Positions 16,150 to 25,195 are shown, counted from the first letter of the stretch. The stretch is 64,000 nt of DNA from Nostoc linckia z4 (GCF_002608075.1 NZ_LAHA01000002.1:163540-227539); one strand, 5' to 3'. Translations and numbers: made by a program. Notes: a model not told the origin generated them from the letters alone.

Positions 16150-16376
16150 AAACGCAAAAATTTTAACTTTAAACGAAAACATTCTCACTTCAAACCGAAA
16201 ATTTCTCGTTTCAACCCAGAACGTTCTCACTTCAAACCGAAAATTTCTCGTTTCAACCCAAAACGTTCTCACTTGAAACCGGAATGTTCTCGTTTCAAAC
16301 GAAAACGTTCTCACTTGGAACTAAAATATTAATGCTCTGAACTCGGAGTGTCTCACTTTAAACGAAAACACCCAAG
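16150..16376. repeat. 21-bp tandem repeat array
   Basis: About eleven units of 21 bp, for example CGAAAACATTCTCACTTCAAA and CCGAAAATTTCTCGTTTCAAC alternating, with increasing divergence toward the right end. Because 21 is a multiple of three, one frame (16122-16332, TTG start) stays open and reads as seven-residue units of the type KP-x-x-S-(R/H)-F. There is no ATG or ribosome-binding site, so I treat it as a DNA repeat and not as a gene. Confidence 0.8.
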
Positions 16377-16431
16377 CTCAGAGCAAAAAGTTTTATGTTT
16401 TTAGGTACAAGCGTCGAGTTAATTTCTCGAC

Positions 16432-16899
16432 TTATGAAGTTTGTGGTTGCACTTTTTTAGCTTTGCGGGCAAATCTTCGCCCTAAATCATCAACCATTGA
16501 CTCTAAACCAGCGCCTTTACCACTAACTTTGGCATAGTTATATACCATTAAACCCGCCGCATAAGCTTCGCTACCCACAGCCACAGATGTATCATCCACG
16601 AGTCCTTGCAGTTGCGTCAACGACAGCATAATGGGATACAGGGCTTCAAATAATTCGATATCTTGACGCATTTCATCCAAGTCAAAAGAACGCGGTAAGA
16701 AGTCAGGGTTTTGTGTGGCAATTTCCAACGCCTTACTCACAAACGCCCGACTCTTATCTCCCAGTTTAGGTAAAGCTTTACGTTCCTCGGTTGTCAAATC
16801 AATCAAGAACGGTAACTTTTGGCGAATAGTAGTAATTGCTTGCATCACGGCTTCCCTGTCTGCGGAGGAAAGTTTTGCACTAACTTTATTTTCTGCCAT
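16432..16899 (-). CDS. Conserved hypothetical protein
   Basis: 155 residues, soluble and predominantly helical (DREAVMQAITTIRQKLPFLIDLTTEERKALPKLGDKSRAFV, then LDEMRQDIELFEALYPIMLSLTQLQGLVDDTSVAVGSEAYAAGLMVYNYAKV). The C-terminus is basic (GRRFARKAKK). I recognise the general look of a bacterial conserved protein but no named domain. The ATG at 16899 has AGAGAGT upstream as a weak ribosome-binding site. It stands alone between the 21-bp repeat array and a decayed segment. No function is proposed. Confidence 0.7.
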   Translation of the reverse strand: MAENKVSAKLSSADREAVMQAITTIRQKLPFLIDLTTEERKALPKLGDKSRAFVSKALEIATQNPDFLPRSFDLDEMRQDIELFEALYPIMLSLTQLQGLVDDTSVAVGSEAYAAGLMVYNYAKVSGKGAGLESMVDDLGRRFARKAKKVQPQTS

Positions 16900-17141
16900 T
16901 TTTAATACTCTCTTTCAGGTACTTATTTTCAGTATTCCCCAAGTTATTTAGGCAATCATAGTTATTTATCAGCAATAAAGAAAAAATTTTTATACTTTTA
17001 ATTAAGTAATATTTCCCTAATTACCAGCCTTGAGCAACTTTCACCATTGAAGTGCAGTGACATTTGAGCAAAGGAAGCCGAACATTTAGAGATAATAGTA
17101 GCAGAGGCAATTCCAAAGTTTTACAACTAACAAGATTAACT

Positions 17142-17522
17142 ATGAGTAATCTCTCCAGTGAAAATCTACCAGTTGCAGATCAAAAGTCATCACTTCCAGA
17201 AGAATCTTTTGCTGCCAAAAATTAACACCACCCTAGAGAACATTCCCGACTTATTCGTCCTTTAGTGGGAATTAGGCAATATACAAATCAATTATCACCA
17301 AAGTTAGCCAACCCAGGATATGTAAAAAGGGTGCGTCAAATATACGATCGGGTGTACTCTGAATTAGTTAACAGTTATGCGGGCTGGTATGTTGCTATCG
17401 AACCTGATAGCGGCGATTATTTTCTCAATGTCAATAAAGCTTTAGCCCAAGAGCAAGCAAAACAAAAAAATCCTTCTAGATTAATTTGTACCTTTCAATT
17501 AATTCCACAGAAGCATAGCTAA
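17142..17522 (+). pseudogene. Interrupted unknown gene (stop at codon 28)
   Basis: The ATG at 17142 begins SNLSSENLPVADQKSSLPEE, with a TAA at 17223-17225. The same frame then continues open for 98 codons to 17522 with normal protein text (LIRPLVGIRQYTNQLSPKLANPGYVKRVRQIYDRV, YAGWYVAIEPDSGDYFLNVNKALAQEQAKQ). The intact parental gene would have been about 126 residues. A GTG at 17265 could restart translation, but the codons between the stop and that GTG (HHPREHSRL) look like gene sequence. The product is not recognised. It ends five bases before the next broken gene, so the two probably formed an operon. Confidence 0.6.
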
Positions 17523-17527
17523 ACAAA

Positions 17528-17893
17528 TTGATTGAAGGAAAATTTACCAACCAAGGCGAGTTGATTTTTGAAATCGACCTCGTAGCATCCGATGGTTTGG
17601 TTATCACAGTTGATGCACTATTCGATACTGGTTTTACCGACTGGTTAGCAATTAATACTCAAGATGCTCTCTCCCTGGGATAGGAACTTGTGGAAAGTGA
17701 AGAAACACGTATGACCGCACAAGGAGAATTCCAGTTTGATATCGACACTGGTACAGTTAGTTTAGATAGTCAAGAATTCAATATTTCTGTAATTGCTGGA
17801 GATGAAATTGCCGAAGTACTTCTCGGTTTACCTTGGCTTTTGACCAGAAAATTAGTCGTTGATTTTCCTGAAGGTCTACTAACTTTAGGATAA
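17528..17893 (+). pseudogene. Retropepsin-like aspartyl protease gene with one nonsense codon
   Basis: The frame from TTG 17528 reads IEGKFTNQGELIFEIDLV, then VDALFDTGFTDWLAIN with the DTG-type catalytic motif, and LSLG before TAG at 17681-17683. It resumes as ELVESEETRMTAQGEFQFDIDTG and ends VLLGLPWLLTRKLVVDFPEGLLTLG. This is the layout of small clan AA aspartyl proteases of about 120 residues found in cyanobacteria. The stop replaces what is likely a Trp (LGW, TGG to TAG). Only one lesion is visible, so inactivation is recent or suppression is possible. It sits five bases after another interrupted gene. Confidence 0.75.
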
Positions 17894-17924
17894 GTCACAT
17901 CTTGCATCAAGTCTCTTATTCATT

Positions 17925-17987
17925 CAAGGAGCAAAATAAGCAGAACGTTTACGTCAGTTAGACATCAATCCTGACGAACTAGATTAA
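17925..17987 (+). pseudogene. Remnant of a Uma2 C-terminal tail
   Basis: The frame reads QGAK, a stop, then AERLRQLDINPDELD and a stop. AERLRQLxINPDEL is the standard ending of cyanobacterial Uma2 proteins; compare the tail of the intact gene at 9881-10609. Nothing of the catalytic domain remains, so only the last twenty codons survive. Confidence 0.6.
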
Positions 17988-18848
17988 TTATTGTAACTGC
18001 GGATATTTTTTATTGATTTTTTATTAACTTATGTTACTAAGAACCAGCTTTGATAACATAGAGAATAAACAATAAATAAAAGTAACAATAACTCTGTATA
18101 AGTAAGGAAGACTATTTTTTGTTTGAGAAGAATAATAACTTATGCTGAAACCTTATATAGGACTCCTATTTGATTTTTGAAAAGATACGTAGTGGCGTGG
18201 CAAGGCTAAAATATTGCATTAGTAAACTTTTGTGGGGTGGGCATCCTGCCGGCCCGGACGGGTGAGGACACCCATCCCACAAGAAATTTTATTGCAACAT
18301 TTAAGGCTTGATACGCCACTACAGATACTTAGATTTTTTCATAAATCAAAGCGGATTCCTGTATATATTAATGCAGCAACATGAGGTTGCACAGAAGTTA
18401 ATTTTTAATAGCGATCGCCCGCAAACTAGTTTGAATAAATATAATATTTAAGTCTGATAATTATATAGCAAGTTCAGTTTTGCCCAAAAACTATGAAGTA
18501 TGCTAAATACTAGCTGCTTAGTCTAGTGGCGATCGCCTTACTCAAAGCTAAGATCAAATTAAACAACAAATCTCAAAAGCGAAGCCCGAAGCACTCGCAG
18601 ATATTACGCTGATACAAGTTATATCCTGACTTATATTAACTAGTACTAAAATACTAAAACCGACTCAAGTAAAAATTGCTAATTTCGTCACACAAGAGCA
18701 TTTAGAAATTGTAGAAAAGTGTATTTCCTAATATTGACAGTGGTGTTAACCTCTATTTTACAGATGATATCAGCCTTTATCTGCTAGAGTTTGTGACTTT
18801 CAGCAAACTAAATAATCTATCAATAAATGTAAGATCGCTAGGAGTGCG
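17988..18848. other. Gene-free stretch with a MITE and possible decayed frame
   Basis: No intact gene is present. The hairpin element 18190-18322 is the main structure. Around 18550-18735 a frame with stops reads DQIKQQISKAKPEALADIT and later TQVKIANFVTQEHLEIVEKC, which has the look of a decayed gene but cannot be assigned. HIP1 octamers occur at about 18411 and 18530. The sequence AGGAGTGCG before 18849 is the ribosome-binding site of the next gene. Confidence 0.45.
18190..18322. mobile_element. MITE-like long-hairpin element with 6-bp direct repeats
   Basis: The two halves of this 133-bp segment are imperfect inverted copies along almost their whole length, beginning GTAGTGGCGT (18190-18199) and ending ACGCCACTAC (18313-18322). 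The top of the hairpin is G/C rich (GCCGGCCCGGACGGG). The hexamer AGATAC directly flanks both ends (18184-18189 and 18323-18328) and looks like a target-site duplication. There is no coding capacity, as expected of a miniature inverted-repeat element. Confidence 0.7.
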
Positions 18849-20099
18849 ATGATGATGTCACAGTCGCCTTTAACAAGACCAGAAATAGCCGCAGGAACTT
18901 TAATTGATAACCGCTATATTATCCAAAAACTTTTGGGACAAGGAGGATTGGGACGAACTTATTTGGCATTTGATACCCGTCGCTTTAATGAAGCTTGTGT
19001 TCTCAAAGAGTTTGCACCCATTGGTACAGGGGAAAGTGGACTCGAACAATATCGCAACTTATTTAAAAGAGAAGCTAAAATTCTTCACCAGCTGCAACAT
19101 TCCCAAATTCCCAAGTTTTTGGCTTGCTTTGAAGGAGACGGTAGGCTATTTTTAGTTCAAGAATATGTCGATGGAAAAACATATTCTCGGCTGTTAGGAG
19201 AACTGCAACGCCAAGGAAGAAATTTTTCTGAAGAAGAAGTTATTCAGTGGCTAAAAAATCTGCTCCCTGTATTGGAATACGTCCACCAGCATAATATTAT
19301 CCACCGTGATATTTCCCCCGACAACATTATGTTACCAGATGGCAAAGATTTGCCAGTACTGATTGATTTTGGTGTCGGCAAACAAATTACTGATATCAAC
19401 GAAGCCAAAACTTCTCACCAAGTAACTTTTGTTGGTAAAATGTCCCTCGTAGGAAAAGTAGGATACGCTCCCCGCGAGCAAATTAGCTTGGGTTTATGTT
19501 CTCCCTCCAGTGATATTTATGCTTTGGGAGTAACAGCTATTGTACTGCTCACAGGAAAAGATCCATCCTTATTAATGGATCAGTATTCCTTAGAATGGAA
19601 CTGGCGTTATTATGTCTATGTTACTGATGGTTTTGCTCAAATACTCGATTGCATGTTAGCCGATAGACCCAACAAGCGATACCAAACAGCAACAGAAGTC
19701 ATCGCAGATTTAAGGCGTCTGGAAGAATCAAAAGTAGCAATTTTACCTGCGGTGGTGAATGATTCACCTACCACCGTATTTAATCCTCAATATCAAGCCA
19801 TGTCGGCAATTACCGACTCATACAACCAACTCGGAGAGACCATCTTTAGTTCGCCCAGTTTACCTACAACTCCACAAATTGGACAAATCGAACAACAACA
19901 ACCTTCTCTCAATCCAGCATTTGTTAAACACTGTCAGCAAGAGTTAGCTTACCACATCGGGCCAATGGCAACTCTAGTTATAGAAGAAATATTGGCTCAA
20001 AATCCTTACATTTCACCAGACCATTTTGTGGAATTGATAGCCGCAGAAATTCCTAACTTTCAAGCAGCTTTTGAATTTAAAAAAAGCTTATTTTCCTAA
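18849..20099 (+). CDS. Ser/Thr protein kinase, HRDIS type
   Basis: 416 residues. The kinase domain is at about 22-290: glycine loop LGQGGLGRTYLA, Lys53 in VLKEF, catalytic loop H152-R-D154-I-S156-P-D-N and D176-F-G. The usual Lys of HRDxKPxN is Ser156; this variant recurs in a cyanobacterial kinase group, so the protein may well be active. The domain is followed by a variable linker rich in Gln/Pro and a C-terminal module of about 60 residues (HCQQELAYHIGPMATLVIEEILAQNP) found at the end of several cyanobacterial kinases. No membrane segment is seen. Three ATGs stand in a row at the start; AGGAG precedes them. The gene converges on the haem/HAMP gene. Substrates are unknown. Confidence 0.88.
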   Translation: MMMSQSPLTRPEIAAGTLIDNRYIIQKLLGQGGLGRTYLAFDTRRFNEACVLKEFAPIGTGESGLEQYRNLFKREAKILHQLQHSQIPKFLACFEGDGRLFLVQEYVDGKTYSRLLGELQRQGRNFSEEEVIQWLKNLLPVLEYVHQHNIIHRDISPDNIMLPDGKDLPVLIDFGVGKQITDINEAKTSHQVTFVGKMSLVGKVGYAPREQISLGLCSPSSDIYALGVTAIVLLTGKDPSLLMDQYSLEWNWRYYVYVTDGFAQILDCMLADRPNKRYQTATEVIADLRRLEESKVAILPAVVNDSPTTVFNPQYQAMSAITDSYNQLGETIFSSPSLPTTPQIGQIEQQQPSLNPAFVKHCQQELAYHIGPMATLVIEEILAQNPYISPDHFVELIAAEIPNFQAAFEFKKSLFS

Positions 20100-20215
20100 G
20101 GATTTAAATTTGAAAAAGTAGAGACAAAAATATTCTGTTTTTATCTTTTGACTGTTGACGGTTCACAGTCAACAATCAACCACTTCAACCCGTTGAATAT
20201 TAGTTAATTGATTAT

Positions 20216-21124
20216 TTATTCAACCGTACCTCCATGAGTACGTTTGATTCGTTTCATTGCCATTTCTAAGCTTAATTGCATCCGCTTAAAAGCTCTAGCT
20301 AGATTACCAATTTCATCATTAGACATTTGCTCGAATTCAACTTCTAGATGTCCCGTACTCACTTCCTCTGCAATGCGAGTCATGCGCTTGAGAGGAATAA
20401 CAACTTGTCGATTTAAGAAAAAGTTCACTAACAGAATAGTTGCGATAAAAATCGTTGATACAATGAGAAGGATTAATAAAGAAGATTGATTAGCTTTGTT
20501 AATAACGTTATTAGCTGGTACTGAGATAATTTGAGCGCCAACAATTTCGTTTAGCTTCCATCCAAATCCATTAGCTGCACCATAAAGAGTAATCATACTT
20601 TGAGGTGCGGCTTCAGGTACACTGTGACACTTCAAACAACTTTCTTCAGAAACCGGTAGGGGACGAGCAACATAAAAGATATCTCCACCAGGAATTGAGC
20701 GAAATCCACTCACTTCTTTCAAGTCTGGTTTATTCCTAAACTTTTCTACAATTTCTGTTTCAAAGCCGTCTGCCTTATCCCGAAGATTAGTGGGGTTGAG
20801 AGTTGCTTCTTTATAAAAAAAGTCACGGTACTCTGGTGTTTTCCGCAAAATTTCAAATACCTCCCGTGCTGAGTATCCAGGTACACTTTGCGGCAAAAAC
20901 TCCGTTGCTAATTTATCAGCTAACTCTGGATTCACTTGAGTACTAGTGTACTTACGAACAGAACTCATTGTTTGCATCAGCATCAAAGCTGTTGAGCTGA
21001 TATCTTGTTTAGCATTCTCCCTCAGCAAAGAAGAAAGGGCAAATCCGCTTAAGCTCAGACCAAATGTCAAAATTACTAGCAGCAGAATTGTAAATTTTTG
21101 TTTCAGATTTAGATTCTTCAGCAT
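20216..21124 (-). CDS. c-type haem sensor protein with HAMP domain (DUF3365)
   Basis: 302 residues: membrane helix about 12-32, a periplasmic Tll0287-like (DUF3365) domain with the haem attachment motif C163-L-K-C166-H167, a second membrane helix about 213-236, then a HAMP domain (VIPLKRMTRIAEEVSTGHLEVEF, DEIGNLARAFKRMQLSLEMAMKRI) and the end. DUF3365 domains bind c-type haem and are thought to sense redox state or gas. There is no kinase, cyclase or receptor output domain after the HAMP, so any signal must pass to a separate partner; the kinase genes on both sides (18849 convergent, 21421 divergent) are candidates only by position. The full frame and normal codons argue against a truncated pseudogene. 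Confidence 0.85.
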   Translation of the reverse strand: MLKNLNLKQKFTILLLVILTFGLSLSGFALSSLLRENAKQDISSTALMLMQTMSSVRKYTSTQVNPELADKLATEFLPQSVPGYSAREVFEILRKTPEYRDFFYKEATLNPTNLRDKADGFETEIVEKFRNKPDLKEVSGFRSIPGGDIFYVARPLPVSEESCLKCHSVPEAAPQSMITLYGAANGFGWKLNEIVGAQIISVPANNVINKANQSSLLILLIVSTIFIATILLVNFFLNRQVVIPLKRMTRIAEEVSTGHLEVEFEQMSNDEIGNLARAFKRMQLSLEMAMKRIKRTHGGTVE

Positions 21125-21420
21125 AATTTTAGATTACCTACAAGTCAAATTATTATGAACAAATATGGCTCAAGCGATGGTTGATAGGATTAGCAATCAA
21201 GCTTCATATTTTGCTGTAAAGGCATAGTTTAACTAAAACTATCAGGATATATCTAAATTTATACTATTAATTAATAGTAACTATTGGGGAGATAAAAATG
21301 TTATCTAAGTAACTAACTTCAGAAAGCTACAACAACAATACAAATAGAATTCCTAAAAATTCATGTTGGCTGTTCTGATACCGTGCCAAAATAAATACCA
21401 GAAAACATCAAATATTACTA
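21125..21420. promoter_or_regulatory. Divergent intergenic region, haem/HAMP gene and WD40 kinase
   Basis: 296 AT-rich bases separate two divergently transcribed genes, so both promoters must lie here. Candidate -10-like TATACT is at 21261-21266 on the + strand. I see no strong operator or palindrome. Confidence 0.4.
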
Positions 21421-23337
21421 ATGGTGTGGAATTCAGGAAAGTCTTTATTCGGAGGACGCTACATTATTGAAAGCCAACTAGGCGAAGGTGGAATTGGCAT
21501 CACTTATCTTGCCAGAAATCAAAGAAATCAACTGCGAGTAATCAAAACTCTCAAAGAAGAAATCCTCAATCACCCCGCTTGGATACTCCACCGAAATAAA
21601 TTACGGCAAGACTTCCGTGATGAAGCCGTTCGGCTGGCTGTGTGTCACCATCCTCATATAGTACAAATAGAAAACGTTTTTGATGAAGGAAATTCGCCTT
21701 GTATGGTGATGGAGTACATCCAAGGCGAAGACTTAGGACAACGCTTAAAGCGGGTAGGTTTGCTATCAGAAACAGAAGCACTGTTATATATTCGGCAAAT
21801 TGGCGACGCTTTAACGCTGATTCATTCTAAAGGGCTGTTGCATCGGGATCTCAAACCGCGCAACATCATGATTCGCATTGATAAATCAGAAGCAGTGCTG
21901 ATAGACTTTGGCATTTCTAGAGAATTTATTCCTAATGTAGTGCAAAGGCATACAGTGTATCGCACTCCTGGTTTTGCCCCGCCTGAACAGTATGAATTAG
22001 AAGCGCCACGAGGGGAATACATTGATATTTATGCCCTAGCTGCTACTTTATACAATTTGCTTACAGGAGTTGTACCAACCAGTGCAGACGATCGCCGTCA
22101 CAATGTTAAATTAGAACCACCACAATACTTTAATCCCAACATTAGTAATAAAGTAAATCAAGCTATTATGTGCGGCATGGATTTGGAGTCAACTTATCGT
22201 CCCCAGTCCGTGCAAGAATGGTTGAATTTACTTGAAGGTGATTCTAGAGAAGATTTAGCAACAATACCATTATCTTTAGCGAGCAAACCCAAACAAGAAT
22301 CACTCAAACCTAGTGTGCAATCAGCACCGCCTGTTGTCATATTAGCTCGGCAAAATTGGCAATGCATACAGACCCTTAAAGGTCATTCTAGTATGGTTCA
22401 TGCCATCGCCATTAGCCCAGACGGACAATATCTTGCTAGTGGTAGCAACGACAGAACTATCAAACTTTGGCAACTGAGTACCGGTAAGCTCGTGCGTCAA
22501 TTAGGCCGTTGGTTTTCCGGTCATTCCAACATGGTTCATTCTCTTGCCTTTAGTCCAATTTCCCCAAATTCTTCTTATCAAGGAGAGTCTGCTAGAACTA
22601 CCGGGTTTACAGATATCAACTCAGGAATTTTAGCTAGCGCTAGTTGGGACAACACAATTAAATTGTGGGATATCAACACAGGCAAAGAAATTCGTACTCT
22701 CACTGGTCATACCAACTGGGTAAATTCCGTTGCCTTCAGTCCAGACGGCAAACTGCTCATCAGTGGTGGCGCTGACTGTACAATTAAAATCTGGCAAGTA
22801 AACACTGGCATTGAAATCCAAACTTTCAGAGGTCATACTGACCCAGTTTCATCACTCGCCTACTCCCCCAGAACAGTTACAACCAACAACCAAGACAAAC
22901 AAATAATAGCTAGTGGAAGTAATGACTACACCATCAAACTGTGGCAAGTATACACAGGGAGAAACATTTCCACGTTAGTTGGACACACCTTTTTTGTTAA
23001 CTGTATTGCCTTCAGCCACGATGGAGAAATTCTCGCCAGCGGTAGTGGCGATAACACAATTAAACTGTGGCATGTAAATACAGGCAGAGAAATTCGCACC
23101 CTTAGCGGTCATTCTGATTCAGTTTGGTCAGTGGCCTTTAGTTCCGATAGACAATTTCTCGCTAGTGGTAGCTGGGACAACACCATCAAACTGTGGCATC
23201 TACACACTGGTAGAGAAATCAGCACACTAACAGGGCATTCCAGCTATGTTAGATGCGTCGCCTTCAGTCCTGATGGACAAACCTTAGTCAGTGGCGGCGA
23301 TGACGATACGATTAAAATTTGGCGACGTGAGAGATGA
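21421..23337 (+). CDS. Ser/Thr protein kinase with seven WD40 repeats
   Basis: 638 residues. Kinase domain about 12-275 with [16 protein letters not shown] (Lys42), [10 protein letters not shown] and DFGIS, all core residues present. A linker of about 50 residues ([18 protein letters not shown]) leads to seven WD40 blades from residue 318 on, enough for one closed propeller; blades 2 and 4 carry loop insertions of 15-20 residues. The N-terminal half is a close relative of the 870-residue kinase at 11970 (same VWNSG start, same ILNHP and CHHPHIVQ phrases), but its WD40 blades are diverged rather than homogenised. WD40 propellers usually recruit protein partners. The likely role is cytosolic signalling; the partner is unknown. 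Confidence 0.93.
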   Translation: MVWNSGKSLFGGRYIIESQLGEGGIGITYLARNQRNQLRVIKTLKEEILNHPAWILHRNKLRQDFRDEAVRLAVCHHPHIVQIENVFDEGNSPCMVMEYIQGEDLGQRLKRVGLLSETEALLYIRQIGDALTLIHSKGLLHRDLKPRNIMIRIDKSEAVLIDFGISREFIPNVVQRHTVYRTPGFAPPEQYELEAPRGEYIDIYALAATLYNLLTGVVPTSADDRRHNVKLEPPQYFNPNISNKVNQAIMCGMDLESTYRPQSVQEWLNLLEGDSREDLATIPLSLASKPKQESLKPSVQSAPPVVILARQNWQCIQTLKGHSSMVHAIAISPDGQYLASGSNDRTIKLWQLSTGKLVRQLGRWFSGHSNMVHSLAFSPISPNSSYQGESARTTGFTDINSGILASASWDNTIKLWDINTGKEIRTLTGHTNWVNSVAFSPDGKLLISGGADCTIKIWQVNTGIEIQTFRGHTDPVSSLAYSPRTVTTNNQDKQIIASGSNDYTIKLWQVYTGRNISTLVGHTFFVNCIAFSHDGEILASGSGDNTIKLWHVNTGREIRTLSGHSDSVWSVAFSSDRQFLASGSWDNTIKLWHLHTGREISTLTGHSSYVRCVAFSPDGQTLVSGGDDDTIKIWRRER

Positions 23338-23543
23338 GGGGGATGGGGTAGGGAAGCATGGGGCATGGGGAAAGGGGAAAGATTAAATTTATTTCCTTTT
23401 CCCTTTTCCCTTTAACCTTTTCCCCTACTCCCCATGCCCAATACCCAATACCTCCCCTCATCTAACCTTGAGATAGAATTGCGATCGCCTGAAACTTGTC
23501 AAAATAATGGCGTAACCGTTATTTTTCAACAATAAATAAATTT

Positions 23544-24434
23544 ATGGGCTTTGGTATTGGCGATTTATTTTGGATTTTCCTGCTTCTTACTTCTCTGCAA
23601 CCCCTTTGGCAAAAACGCCAAATAGAATATCGGCGCTTGCGTGCTTTACAGGAATTCCAGCAGCAACGCAAAAGTCGCGTGATTTTGCTAATTCACCGCC
23701 AAGAGTCCATTAGTTTACTGGGAATTCCCTTATCTCGCTACATTACTATCGAAGACTCAGAACAAATATTGCGAGCAATTCGTCTCACTCCTCCAGATGT
23801 ACCCATTGACTTAATTTTGCACACTCCTGGGGGTTTAGTTTTAGCCACAGAACAAATTGCTAGAGCATTAATTCGTCACCAAGCAAAAGTAACTGTCTTT
23901 GTACCCCACTACGCTATGAGTGGCGGTACAATGCTGGCTCTCGCTTCCGATGAAATTGTTATGGACGCCAACGCTGTTTTAGGCCCAGTCGATCCCCAAC
24001 TCGGTAATTACCCAGCAGCAAGTATCATCAAAGTAGTTGAAGATAAACCCATCAGTGAGGTTGATGACCAAACCCTCATTATGGCTGACCTCGCACGTAA
24101 AGCAATACAGCAAGTACAACGCTTTGTGCGGACTCTCCTCAAAGACAGTATACCCAAACAAAAAGTTCTGCCAGAAAATATCGAATCGATTATCGAAGCC
24201 TTAACAACTGGACGCGTTACCCATGACTATCCCATCACTGTTGAGGAAGCCACAGAAATGGGTCTGCCAATAACCGTTGGATTGCCCAATTCCATATATG
24301 ATTTGATGGATTTGTACCCACAGCCACAAGGGGGGCGACCCACTGTCCAGTACATTCCTATGCCTTACAATGACCGCAGTCCATCTCTACCTGTCCCCAA
24401 AGGCAGACCTTTAGAAGAACCCAATAATTCCTAA
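23544..24434 (+). CDS. SDH-family Clp-fold serine protease
   Basis: 296 residues: an N-terminal membrane-proximal helix (FWIFLLLTSLQPLW) and a crotonase/Clp-fold domain. The phrase LILHTPGGLVLATEQIARAL precedes the nucleophile S126 in YAMSGGTMLAL; D150 (GPVDPQ) and H227 (RVTHDYPI) complete the Ser-Asp-His arrangement of the SDH family (Pfam PF01972 type). These proteases are thought to act near membranes, in archaea on lipoproteins and elsewhere on unknown substrates. The C-terminal tail is Pro-rich. The gene is preceded by about 200 bases of GGGGAAA/CCCTTTT repeats and stands alone. Confidence 0.85.
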   Translation: MGFGIGDLFWIFLLLTSLQPLWQKRQIEYRRLRALQEFQQQRKSRVILLIHRQESISLLGIPLSRYITIEDSEQILRAIRLTPPDVPIDLILHTPGGLVLATEQIARALIRHQAKVTVFVPHYAMSGGTMLALASDEIVMDANAVLGPVDPQLGNYPAASIIKVVEDKPISEVDDQTLIMADLARKAIQQVQRFVRTLLKDSIPKQKVLPENIESIIEALTTGRVTHDYPITVEEATEMGLPITVGLPNSIYDLMDLYPQPQGGRPTVQYIPMPYNDRSPSLPVPKGRPLEEPNNS

Positions 24435-24459
24435 TTCACATCTGATGTGAATCAACGAA

Positions 24460-24488
24460 GTAGAGACGTTGCAATGCAACGTCTCTAC
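24460..24488. repeat. 29-bp palindrome, GTAGAGACG family
   Basis: The same hairpin as at 6477-6505, with shared flanks TCTGATGTGAATCAACGA before it and ATAAATCAAGGA after it. Here it lies between the convergent protease and peptidoglycan-binding genes and could terminate both. Confidence 0.8.
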
Positions 24489-24505
24489 AACAATAAATCA
24501 AGGAA

Positions 24506-25195
24506 TTAAGGTGTAGCAGTGGGGGTAGGTGTTGGTGTAGCTGTTGGTGTAGCCGTGGGGGTTGCAGTTGGCGTAGCTGTTGGCGTAGGCGTGGGGGTTG
24601 CAGTTGGCGTAGCTGTGGGAGTAGCAGTCGGTGTCGGACTCGGTTTAGTCGTCGGTTTAGTCGTCGGTTTTGCCGTCGGTTTTGCCGTCGGTGTAGGTGA
24701 TGGCTTAGTAGTTGGCTGACCCACAAGTGCCTTAGCTTCTGCATCCAGCTTTTGCCGGAGTGCTAAATTAGCAATTCCAGTTTCTTGCAACTGGTTCTTT
24801 TTCTGGTATTCCTTCACCACTGCTTCGGTCTGAGGCCCATAAAATTGATCGCGAGGAAGCGGAGGATTCGGCTTCACTACCGCATTCAAATTTCCTTGGA
24901 GAATTTTAACGATGTTAGCAGCATAAGCTTGGGTTTGTGGCCCGGCTATGCCATCAACTGGTTTTAGTCTGTAACCAGTCTGAAATTCACGAATTGCTTT
25001 TTTGGTTTCTTCATCCGTCAATGGGGTATTTGTTACCTTGACGGTATAGCCTAACCCCCGCAACACAGCACGAAATTGCTGTGGCGTGTAACTACCTTGA
25101 GGGGCTGCAAAACCTGTGTCTGCAATTACTATGCTAGCACTTAACAGGCAGGTAGCAGCAAAAGTCGCGCTTGATTTTCCAAACCCACACCACAT
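24506..25195 (-). CDS. Secreted peptidoglycan-binding protein with TP-repeat tail
   Basis: 229 residues: a signal peptide (about 1-30, SATFAATCLLSASIVIADTGFAA), then two PG_binding_1-like modules (YTPQQFRAVLRGLGY to GPQTQAYAANIVK, and LPRDQFYGPQTEAVVKEYQKKNQL to ALRQKLDAEAK), then a C-terminal tail of about 65 residues made almost only of Thr, Pro and Ala. The modules bind cell-wall peptide stems; the tail may be a wall-spanning or glycosylated spacer. The DNA of the tail is a run of short GGTGTAGCTGTT-like repeats that is likely to vary in length. No catalytic domain is present. Confidence 0.85.
   Translation of the reverse strand: MWCGFGKSSATFAATCLLSASIVIADTGFAAPQGSYTPQQFRAVLRGLGYTVKVTNTPLTDEETKKAIREFQTGYRLKPVDGIAGPQTQAYAANIVKILQGNLNAVVKPNPPLPRDQFYGPQTEAVVKEYQKKNQLQETGIANLALRQKLDAEAKALVGQPTTKPSPTPTAKPTAKPTTKPTTKPSPTPTATPTATPTATPTPTPTATPTATPTATPTATPTPTPTATP

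Noticed and set aside
16122..16332. Open frame of 70 codons through the 21-bp repeat array
   Set aside because: It begins with TTG without a ribosome-binding site and exists because the repeat period is a multiple of three.
16150..16376. Possible CRISPR array
   Set aside because: The repeats are contiguous 21-bp units without unique spacers, so this is a plain tandem repeat; no cas genes are present in the window.
24519..24719. Gly/Val-rich + strand frame opposite the peptidoglycan-binding gene
   Set aside because: It is the reverse reading of the Thr-Pro-Ala repeat tail; the minus-strand gene has signal peptide and domains.
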